Assembly: GCA_003497625.1 (NCBI GenBank)
Contig: DNNO01000003.1
Span: forward strand, 382-39,453
Direction of reading: 5' to 3'
Length of the DNA: 39,072 bases
DNA from: Flavobacterium sp.
GTDB lineage: Bacteria > Bacteroidota > Bacteroidia > Flavobacteriales > Flavobacteriaceae
Shown here: positions 7,512 to 13,751 of the stretch, one piece after another
Layout: each line of letters begins with the position of its first letter
Position numbering within the stretch: the stretch's first letter is position 1
Notes under the pieces: generated by a model
Told to the model about the DNA's origin: nothing
What the model saw: the letters and a program-made list of their open reading frames with translations, nothing else
Databases searched by the model: none
Made by a program: the position numbers and the translations under genes

Positions 7512-9284
7512 CTATCCGTAAATTTTTTGATATAAATCGTTGTATTTTTCTTTAATGATTTTACGTTTTAATTTCATGGTTGGAGTAAGGTGACCATCAA
7601 CGATTGACCAAACATCAGGAGTAAGTTCAAAACGTTTTACTTTTTCCCAATTACCAAATTTTTCGTTACAATGATCAATTTCTTCCTGAATTCTGTCGAT
7701 AACCATTTTACTATTACATAATTCCTCATTAGTAGCAAAGCTTGAATTATTATGACGAGTTGCCCATTCTCTAACAAATTCAAAATTAGGTTGAATGAAT
7801 GCAGCTGGCATTTTTTCACCATCTCCAATAACCATGATTTGTTCAATGAAACGAGATTGTTTGAAAGTATTCTCTAAAATTTGAGGTGCAACATATTTTC
7901 CACCAGAAGTTTTGAACATTTCTTTTTTACGATCGGTAATTTTTAGGAAACCATCAGAATCAATTTCACCGATATCACCTGTATGGAAGTAACCATCTTT
8001 TAAAACTTCAGCAGTTTGAGTTTCGTCTTTGTAATATCCCATCATTACGTTTGGACCTTTACATAAGATTTCGCCATCTTCTGCAATTTTAACTTCAACT
8101 CCGTCTAATACTTTTCCAACAGTTCCTACTCTGAAACCACCATTTCTCATGTCGTTTACAGAAATAACAGGAGAAGTTTCGGTTAAACCATAACCTTCCA
8201 TGACTGGAATATTAGCAGCACAGAAAACTTTTGTTAATCTACTTTGTAATGCAGCACTTCCTGAAACTAATAATTCTAATTCGCCACCTAAACCTTCTTG
8301 CCATTTAGAGAAAATTAATTTCCGAGCAATTTTAAGTTTAAATTCGTAGAAAGCTCCATTTTGTTTATATGGTTTGTAATCCATACCTAAGTTTAAAGCC
8401 CAGAAGAAAAGTGCTTTTTTAATTCCACTTAAATCGGCTCCTTTTGCATAAATTTTATCATATACTTTTTCAAGTAGACGAGGAACAACTGACATTACGT
8501 GTGGTTTTACCTCTTTTAAGTTATCAGAAATTTTCTCAATGCTTTCAGCGAAGTAAATAGAGATACCATAATATTGGTATAAATACGTCAACATTCTTTC
8601 AAAGATGTGACAAATAGGTAAGAAACTTAAAGCTCTTGTGTCTCCTGCTCTTAACGGAACTCTTGGTGCGCTCATTAAAACATCAGAAACAATATTTTGA
8701 TGTGTTAACATTACACCTTTAGGTCTTCCTGTTGTTCCAGAAGTATAAATAATAGTAGCTAAATCTGTAGTTAAGACATTATTTTTTCTATCTTCCACAA
8801 CATCTTGATTTGCTGCATCAGCACCTAATTCTAAGATTTCTTTCCAACTTTTACATCCTGCAATATCATTATATGAATACACTTCTTTTAATGAAGGAAC
8901 ATTTGCTTTAATGCTTTGTAACTTTTCATATACTTCATCATCAGAAACAAAAACATATTGCGATTCTGAGTGATTTAAAATATATTCATAATCTTCGGCT
9001 GAAATTGTTGGATACATTGGAACTGTTTGCGCTCCTGTTTGTAATACACCAATATCTGTAATATGCCATTCCGTTCTATTATTAGATGAAATGATAGCAA
9101 TTTTATCATTTTTATTTACGCCTAATCGAAGTAAACCTCTTGAAATAGCGTTGGCTTTATCTAAATATTCCTGAGTGGAAGTTTTAATCCATGTATCTCC
9201 ATATTTAGTAACTAAAGCATCCTTTAAATTATACTTTTCTAATTGATAATAAGGAAAGTCAAATAAGCGTGTAATATTGTTCAT
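7512..9284 (-). CDS. Long-chain fatty acid--CoA ligase (AMP-forming)
   Basis: 590 residues. It activates fatty acids to acyl-CoA through an acyl-AMP intermediate and so supplies the beta-oxidation enzymes downstream. The ANL-superfamily motifs are complete: IIYTSGTTGRPKGVMLTH near residues 180-195, GYGLTETSPV near 365, YFHTGDIGEIDSDGF near 425, and TDRKKEMFKTSGGKYVAP just after. Length and sequence fit the FadD15/bubblegum-like long-chain group. The longer frame begins at a TTG (9293); I prefer the ATG at 9284 (MNNITRLFDF). It has its own predicted promoter and an upstream operator-like sequence similar to the one ahead of marR. Confidence 0.93.
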   Translation of the reverse strand: MNNITRLFDFPYYQLEKYNLKDALVTKYGDTWIKTSTQEYLDKANAISRGLLRLGVNKNDKIAIISSNNRTEWHITDIGVLQTGAQTVPMYPTISAEDYEYILNHSESQYVFVSDDEVYEKLQSIKANVPSLKEVYSYNDIAGCKSWKEILELGADAANQDVVEDRKNNVLTTDLATIIYTSGTTGRPKGVMLTHQNIVSDVLMSAPRVPLRAGDTRALSFLPICHIFERMLTYLYQYYGISIYFAESIEKISDNLKEVKPHVMSVVPRLLEKVYDKIYAKGADLSGIKKALFFWALNLGMDYKPYKQNGAFYEFKLKIARKLIFSKWQEGLGGELELLVSGSAALQSRLTKVFCAANIPVMEGYGLTETSPVISVNDMRNGGFRVGTVGKVLDGVEVKIAEDGEILCKGPNVMMGYYKDETQTAEVLKDGYFHTGDIGEIDSDGFLKITDRKKEMFKTSGGKYVAPQILENTFKQSRFIEQIMVIGDGEKMPAAFIQPNFEFVREWATRHNNSSFATNEELCNSKMVIDRIQEEIDHCNEKFGNWEKVKRFELTPDVWSIVDGHLTPTMKLKRKIIKEKYNDLYQKIYG

Positions 9285-9306
9285 AATTCGCAATTATTAT
9301 TTTATG

Positions 9307-9336
9307 CAAATTATAAAAATAAAATTAATTATACAA
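9307..9336 (-). promoter_or_regulatory. Predicted promoter of the acyl-CoA ligase gene
   Basis: On the minus strand TTG (9334-9336), a 19-base spacer and ATAATTTG (9307-9314) are present. The -7 box departs from TAnnTTTG in its first two bases. Spacing and distance to the start codon (about 22 bases) are right for a Bacteroidetes promoter. Confidence 0.4.
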
Positions 9337-9382
9337 TTTTTTAAATTATTGATAATCTTGCAATTAGAATTTTAATAAAAAT

Positions 9383-9406
9383 AAAATACTATGCTTGCCT
9401 ACTAAT
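9383..9406. promoter_or_regulatory. Degenerate copy of the marR-upstream palindrome
   Basis: This stretch matches 20 of 24 positions of the palindrome at 7420-7443. The left arm AAAATACTATGC is identical over 12 bases, and the right arm carries four differences. It lies about 100 bases ahead of the acyl-CoA ligase start and upstream of its predicted -33 box, between the stop codon of the transporter gene and the ligase promoter. Confidence 0.5.
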
Positions 9407-9408
9407 TA

Positions 9409-10263
9409 CTACATTAATTGTGAAAGTGTAATGAAAATTATAGAAATGATTGCTAATAGGATACCAAAATAGTTCCATTTGGTCATTTTTTCTTTAAACA
9501 GAAGTATTCCTGCTAAACTTCCTAGAATGATAACACCCATATTCATACCAGCAAAGACAGTGGATGGATTTTCAGCTAAGGCTTTGTGTGCTTTTAAATA
9601 AAAAAGAATGTTTCCGAAATTTAAAATTCCTAATGCCAATCCCCAAAGTACATTTTTCATTTCGAGTTTTTCTTTTTGGACAATTATTTTTCCAATCAAA
9701 AATAGAATAGAAACTATAAAAGCACCACAGAAAATTAAAAACAAAGAAGTAGTAAAACTAAACGCTTTAAAAACGGCGACTTTCTTAAATAATATATCAA
9801 TAATTCCAAATCCTAATAAAACTAACAGAGGATAAACCCAATTGGAAGATTTTTTTTCTGATTTTCTATTTAATGTAAAAAAGATGGCTGAAAATCCCAC
9901 AACAAACCCAATTATTTTAAGTGAACTGAAAATTTCATTAAATAGGTAGTAAGAAGCAATTAGCGGAATAAATAAGGAAAGTCGTTGCGCAATATCGGTT
10001 TTTACGATTCCAGTAAGTTTGATGGATTTGGCTTGAATAAAAAACACAACAGGTAATAAAAATGCTAAACTTATAAAAAGCCAATACGGAACCGATTTTT
10101 GTTCAACAACTAAATTAGGTTGGTAAGTAAAATAGGTTAGTAGTAAAGCCGAAAAATAATTAAAAGTGATGATTTGAAATACATTCAGCTGAAATCGTTT
10201 GGCTACTTTTAAAAATATCCCAACAGAAACACTACAAATTACACTTAAAATGACAAACCACAT
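9409..10263 (-). CDS. DMT-superfamily (EamA-like) transporter
   Basis: 284 residues made almost entirely of hydrophobic segments, consistent with ten transmembrane helices in two repeated halves of about 140 residues, as in EamA transporters. The second half ends with NPSTVFAGMNMGVIILGSLAG and LLFKEKMTKWNYFG, a pattern typical of drug/metabolite transporters. The substrate cannot be told. The open frame extends to a TTG at 10347, but the ATG at 10263 (MWFVILSVICSV) starts directly at the first membrane helix and is preferred. It is transcribed toward the ligase gene with no clear terminator between them, but the ligase has its own promoter-like sequence. Confidence 0.8.
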   Translation of the reverse strand: MWFVILSVICSVSVGIFLKVAKRFQLNVFQIITFNYFSALLLTYFTYQPNLVVEQKSVPYWLFISLAFLLPVVFFIQAKSIKLTGIVKTDIAQRLSLFIPLIASYYLFNEIFSSLKIIGFVVGFSAIFFTLNRKSEKKSSNWVYPLLVLLGFGIIDILFKKVAVFKAFSFTTSLFLIFCGAFIVSILFLIGKIIVQKEKLEMKNVLWGLALGILNFGNILFYLKAHKALAENPSTVFAGMNMGVIILGSLAGILLFKEKMTKWNYFGILLAIISIIFITLSQLM

Positions 10264-10463
10264 AGTTTTTATTTTTTGCAATATTAGTAAAATTATAAAG
10301 AAAAAGAGATTTGAATACGCTAAACCATTACTGTTTTTCAGTATCAAATGTGATTTATGTAAATAATAAATAAGATTTTGTAATGATTATGCGAAATATT
10401 TAACCATCTTTGAATAGAGTTGTAATTCGAGTTTAAAGTTATAAAGCAATTCAGCCAAAAAAA

Positions 10464-10817
10464 ATGAAAAAGCCAAGCGAAGTTGTTGAAGTTGAAAAAG
10501 GGAAAATACACATTGTTGTAGAACTAATTGAATATATACCAAATGCAGTGGTAAGTAAAACAATTATAAAAAAAGTAACTGGAAATGTTACGGCTTCTTC
10601 ATTTGATGCAGGTGAAGAGTTAGACGAAAAAAGATCGCCATTTGATACGTATATTCAAATTATTGATGGTGTAGCAGAAATTACTGTTGATAGGAAAAAA
10701 TTCAAATTAAAACTAGGAGATGGTATGGTTATTCCTGCTCATTCCACACACCACTTTAATGCTAATGAACAATTTAAAATGATATCAACAGTAATTAAAA
10801 GTGGTTATGAAGATTAA
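10464..10817 (+). CDS. Small cupin-domain protein
   Basis: 117 residues, a single cupin barrel. The second half reads DTYIQIIDGVAEITVDRKKFKLKLGD and then GMVIPAHSTHHFNANEQFK, matching the two conserved cupin motifs. Metal-ligand histidines are only partly present (HSTHH in motif 2, none obvious in motif 1), so catalytic activity is uncertain. It is followed 43 bases later by the AraC-type regulator on the same strand, probably the same transcript. Single-domain cupins next to AraC regulators are common in Bacteroidetes, but the ligand is not known. Confidence 0.8.
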   Translation: MKKPSEVVEVEKGKIHIVVELIEYIPNAVVSKTIIKKVTGNVTASSFDAGEELDEKRSPFDTYIQIIDGVAEITVDRKKFKLKLGDGMVIPAHSTHHFNANEQFKMISTVIKSGYED

Positions 10818-10860
10818 ATAAGCAGAGCAAAAACTAATTTGCTCTTAAAACCAAAACAAA

Positions 10861-11433
10861 ATGATACTCTATATTAAATATATGGTTAGTCTTCGTTGCA
10901 AAATGATGGTCAAAGAAGAACTAAAGAAAATAGGGTTGCATCACGTTATCGTTGATTTAGGAGTTGTTGAAATTTTAGAAAATATAACTCCTGAACAATT
11001 TGATTTATTGAAAACAAATTTGGCCATGTCGGGTCTTGAATTATTAGACGACAAAAAAGCTATTCTTATTGAAAAAATTAAAGATGTAATTATCGAAATG
11101 GTTCATTATACTGATGAATTTCCAAAAGTTAATTACTCCAATTATATTAGCGAAAAATTACATCAAGATTACACTTACCTGTCTAACATTTTTTCTGAAG
11201 TAAAAGGAATTACCATTCAGCAATACATTATCAATCATAAAATTGAACGCGTTAAAGAATTGCTTTTATATGATGAATTAAATTTATCTGAAATAGCTTA
11301 CTTATTAAACTACAGTAGTGTTGCACATTTATCAGGTCAATTTAAAAAAGTGACCGGATTATCTCCATCTTATTTCAAACAATTAAAAAATAAAAGAAAA
11401 TCAAAGCTTAGAGAAAATTTAGAAGATGTTTAG
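10861..11433 (+). CDS. AraC-family regulator with degenerate HMA-like N-terminus
   Basis: 190 residues. The C-terminal ~95 residues form an AraC/XylS DNA-binding domain with two helix-turn-helix units (LSEIAYLLNYSSVAHLSGQF followed by KKVTGLSPSYFKQLK). The N-terminal ~75 residues (IKYMVSLRCKMMVKEEL onward) look like a heavy-metal-associated beta-alpha-beta fold. The M-x-C-x-x-C metal site is reduced to S-x-x-C at residues 9-12. I know of similar flavobacterial regulators that keep both cysteines. It precedes genes for envelope proteins, which it might regulate. A strong terminator follows, so those genes form a separate unit. Confidence 0.82.
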   Translation: MILYIKYMVSLRCKMMVKEELKKIGLHHVIVDLGVVEILENITPEQFDLLKTNLAMSGLELLDDKKAILIEKIKDVIIEMVHYTDEFPKVNYSNYISEKLHQDYTYLSNIFSEVKGITIQQYIINHKIERVKELLLYDELNLSEIAYLLNYSSVAHLSGQFKKVTGLSPSYFKQLKNKRKSKLRENLEDV

Positions 11434-11451
11434 TTTTATGTCTTTATTTTT

Positions 11452-11484
11452 AAAAAGTGCTGTGATTTGTCACAGCACTTTTTT
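11452..11484. terminator. Terminator after the AraC-type gene
   Basis: AAAAAGTGCTGTGA (11452-11465) pairs perfectly over 14 bp with TCACAGCACTTTTT (11470-11483) around a TTTG loop, followed by T residues. It closes the cupin-AraC unit. Confidence 0.9.
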
Positions 11485-11532
11485 ATTATTTCAGTTTTTC
11501 AAAATAAGTGAATCATGTAAATTATAAATATT

Positions 11533-11545
11533 ATGTGTAACACAT
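11533..11545. promoter_or_regulatory. 13-base palindrome upstream of the envelope gene group
   Basis: ATGTGT and ACACAT flank a single central A, about 100 bases ahead of the beta-barrel gene start. It could be an operator for the adjacent AraC-type regulator or another factor. No exact TAnnTTTG box was found in this 200-base gap, so the promoter is unassigned. Confidence 0.25.
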
Positions 11546-11642
11546 CATGCTTTATTGTATTGCACCTTTGTTGTATAGATAGTAAGGAAATAAATCTTTA
11601 CCAAATCTAGTAATAATACGCATATAACTTAAATTAAAGAAA

Positions 11643-12284
11643 ATGAAAAAAGCAATCATAATGATCGCATTAGTTACGCTTTCGGTTACCAATTCTATGG
11701 CTCAAGAGTCAACAACAACAGATAATCGAAATAAATTGTTTTTTGGAGTAAAAGCAGGAGTAAACTATTCCAATGTGTATGATTCTGAAGGCGAAGATTT
11801 TGTTGCAGATGGAAAACTTGGTTTAGCAGGTGGTGTTTTTGTATCTATTCCGTTAGGAAAATTTATTGGTGTTCAACCCGAAGTTTTATTTTCACAAAAA
11901 GGATTTAAATCATCAGGTACGTTTTTAGGAACAGATTATGAAACTACAAGAACAACTGATTATATTGATATTCCTTTGTTCTTAGCAATTAAACCAGTTG
12001 AATACGTTACGCTTTTATTCGGACCGCAATATTCGTATTTGTTAAAACAAAAAGATGAATTTACAGGTGGATCATTGAGTTCAACTCAAGAGGAAGAATT
12101 TTCAAATGACAACATTCGTAAAAACACATTTTCACTTATAGGTGGAGTTGATTTGAATATTAAAAATCTAGTATTTGGAGTTAGAGGTGGTTGGGATTTA
12201 AAAAACAACAACGGTGACGGAACTTCAACAACACCTCGTTACAAAAACATGTGGTACCAAGCTACGGTAGGTTACAGATTTTAA
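11643..12284 (+). CDS. Outer membrane beta-barrel protein (PorT-like family)
   Basis: 213 residues. A signal peptide (MKKAIIMIALVTLSVTNSMAQ, cut after about residue 20) precedes alternating beta strands. The pattern starts with LFFGVKAGVNYSNVYD and ends with WYQATVGYRF, whose terminal aromatic residue is typical of outer membrane barrels. The segment GVQPEVLFSQKGFK is a hallmark of the small 8-strand 'outer membrane beta-barrel' family in Bacteroidetes. Its function is unknown. It heads a plus-strand group with the YtxH protein 19 bases later. Confidence 0.85.
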   Translation: MKKAIIMIALVTLSVTNSMAQESTTTDNRNKLFFGVKAGVNYSNVYDSEGEDFVADGKLGLAGGVFVSIPLGKFIGVQPEVLFSQKGFKSSGTFLGTDYETTRTTDYIDIPLFLAIKPVEYVTLLFGPQYSYLLKQKDEFTGGSLSSTQEEEFSNDNIRKNTFSLIGGVDLNIKNLVFGVRGGWDLKNNNGDGTSTTPRYKNMWYQATVGYRF

Positions 12285-12303
12285 TTTTTAAAATATAGTA
12301 CAA

Positions 12304-12618
12304 ATGGAAAATTTAAATAATAAAGGAAAATTAGTTGTTGGTAGTTTGTTAGTTGGAGCGCTTATTGGAGCAACAGTTGGTGTATTGTTTGCACCTCATA
12401 AAGGGAAAAAGACAAGAAAAAATATTGCCAATAGTGTAAAAAATACTGCCAATAAGTTTAAACAAGAAATTAGCGAAGACGGTCAGTATTTAAAAGATAA
12501 AGCAATGAGTTTTGAACATCTTTTAGAAGATAAAATAAGCAAAGCAGGAACTTCTTTTAAAGACAAAGCAAATGAATTGCTTCACAGCGGTTCAGATCAT
12601 CAAATGAATAAGAAATAA
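12304..12618 (+). CDS. YtxH domain-containing protein
   Basis: 104 residues. An N-terminal glycine-rich membrane segment (VVGSLLVGALIGATVGVLFAPHKGKKTRK) is followed by a lysine-rich amphipathic tail likely to form a coiled coil. This is the YtxH pattern, associated with general stress responses in Gram-positive bacteria and common in Bacteroidetes. Protein and predicted membrane anchoring are clear; the molecular role is not known. It lies 19 bases after the beta-barrel gene and is probably co-transcribed with it. Confidence 0.88.
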   Translation: MENLNNKGKLVVGSLLVGALIGATVGVLFAPHKGKKTRKNIANSVKNTANKFKQEISEDGQYLKDKAMSFEHLLEDKISKAGTSFKDKANELLHSGSDHQMNKK

Positions 12619-12626
12619 TAATATAG

Positions 12627-12754
12627 ACCATGGTTTCATTTTTAAATCACTATTTAAGAACAAGTTTGCAGAAGCGAGCTTAAGTAATAAAGACGATACC
12701 ATTTATGATTGTTAAAATGAAGGTTTTAACATAGATGAAAAATGAAATCATGGT
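12627..12754. repeat. Inverted repeat with internal hairpin between the YtxH and lipoprotein genes
   Basis: Arms of 17 bases (12627-12643, ACCATGGTTTCATTTTT, and 12738-12754) are complementary except for one position. They enclose 94 bases that include a second hairpin, GTTAAAA/TTTTAAC at 12711-12730. The gap of about 160 bases has no convincing gene. It could be a structured mRNA leader, a processing site or a degenerate short mobile repeat. Confidence 0.5.
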
Positions 12755-12779
12755 TTTACAAAACAAATAAACAAATAAA

Positions 12780-13235
12780 ATGAAAACATATATTTTAAAA
12801 ACGATTCTTACGACAAGTATAATCGGACTTTTTATGACGAGTTGCAATAATTCGCCAACCGCTAAAGAGGAAGATGTACAAGAAGCAGCTCAAGATTTAA
12901 TTGATGCGGAAGCCGATTTAGAACAAGCAGAATACGATTCGATTAGCGATTTCAATACTTTTAAAGAGAGTATACAATTGAAATTAGTTGAAAATCAGAA
13001 CGTAATTGATGATTTAAAACTAAAAATCACTTCGAAAGGAAAAGTAGAAAGAGATATTGATGAAGTTGAAATCAATAAATTAGAAAAAAGAAATACCGAT
13101 TTAAGACTTAAAATTGAAAATTACGAACAAGGTCCAGAACAAAAATGGGAATTGTTTAAAGTAGATTTCAACAACGAATTGGATAATTTAGGTCAATCAA
13201 TTTCAGATATGGCAGACCGAAACAAGAAAAAATAA
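12780..13235 (+). CDS. Predicted lipoprotein with coiled-coil region, unknown function
   Basis: 151 residues. The lipobox-like GLFMTSCNN puts the lipidated cysteine at about residue 22. The mature part is acidic and strongly helical, with heptad-like stretches (DVQEAAQDLIDAEADLEQAEYD and later INKLEKRNTDLRLKIENYEQ), so it probably forms a coiled coil in the periplasm. I recognise no enzyme family. It lies 5 bases ahead of another lipoprotein gene and close behind the YtxH gene, which suggests an envelope-stress role by context only. Confidence 0.78.
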   Translation: MKTYILKTILTTSIIGLFMTSCNNSPTAKEEDVQEAAQDLIDAEADLEQAEYDSISDFNTFKESIQLKLVENQNVIDDLKLKITSKGKVERDIDEVEINKLEKRNTDLRLKIENYEQGPEQKWELFKVDFNNELDNLGQSISDMADRNKKK

Positions 13236-13240
13236 AGAGT

Positions 13241-13666
13241 ATGAAAACAAATTATACACCAATTAAAATAATGTTTTTTTTTGTATCCTTTTTTGCATTA
13301 TCTCAAACATTTTCATCATGCTCAAAAAACATTGAATTTGAAAATTCAAATGTGGTTCCTGCAGCAAGAGGAGATGTGTCGGTCAAAAAAGATAAAAATG
13401 ACAATTATAACATCAAGTTAGAGGTTTCGTATCTAGCAGAACCTGAACGCTTGCAACCACCTAAGAAACATTATGTGGTTTGGTTATCATCAGAGCAAAA
13501 TCAAATTCCGTTAAATATTGGTCAAATTGTAGGAACTTCAAGACTTCATGTAAAGTTTGAAAGTGTTTCTTCATCAAAACCAAAACGAATTTTCATCACA
13601 GCTGAAGATGATGCAAGTACACAATATCCAAGTAATTTTGTGGTTTTAGAAACAGATAAGTTTTAG
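13241..13666 (+). CDS. Predicted lipoprotein, unknown function
   Basis: 141 residues. After a hydrophobic N-terminus (IMFFFVSFFALSQTFSSCSKN) a cysteine near residue 27 fits a lipidation site. The rest is predominantly beta in character (YNIKLEVSYLAEPERLQPPKKHYVVWL, then VGTSRLHVKFESVS, KPKRIFITAEDD), suggesting a small beta-sandwich. No known family is recognised. It starts 5 bases after the preceding lipoprotein gene and ends shortly before a UUCG-loop terminator, so it is the last gene of the group. Confidence 0.75.
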   Translation: MKTNYTPIKIMFFFVSFFALSQTFSSCSKNIEFENSNVVPAARGDVSVKKDKNDNYNIKLEVSYLAEPERLQPPKKHYVVWLSSEQNQIPLNIGQIVGTSRLHVKFESVSSSKPKRIFITAEDDASTQYPSNFVVLETDKF

Positions 13667-13685
13667 TTTTTGGGGTTAATTTTGG

Positions 13686-13711
13686 AAAACTGCCTTCGGG
13701 CAGTTTTTTTT
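13686..13711 (+). terminator. Terminator of the lipoprotein group (UUCG tetraloop)
   Basis: AAAACTGCC (13686-13694) and GGCAGTTTT (13699-13707) form a 9-bp stem closed by a TTCG loop, followed by a run of T residues. Confidence 0.9.
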
Positions 13712-13713
13712 GT

Positions 13714-13745
13714 ATAAAAAAAGCTCTCAGTCTATGAGAGCTTTT
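13714..13745 (-). terminator. Terminator of purL
   Basis: AAAAGCTCTCA (13719-13729) pairs over 11 bp with TGAGAGCTTTT (13735-13745) around a 5-base loop. On the minus strand it is followed by a T-rich tail, starting 7 bases past the purL stop codon. Confidence 0.88.
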
Positions 13746-13751
13746 CTTTTA

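Noticed and set aside
12629-12682. Short frame starting MVSFLNHYLRTS in the gap after the YtxH gene
   Set aside because: It has 17 codons, no credible ribosome context, and lies on an arm of an inverted repeat.
10464-13666. Genomic island or prophage signature near the AraC group
   Set aside because: No integrase, att repeats or phage genes are present; the tRNAs are far away and intact with their own terminators.
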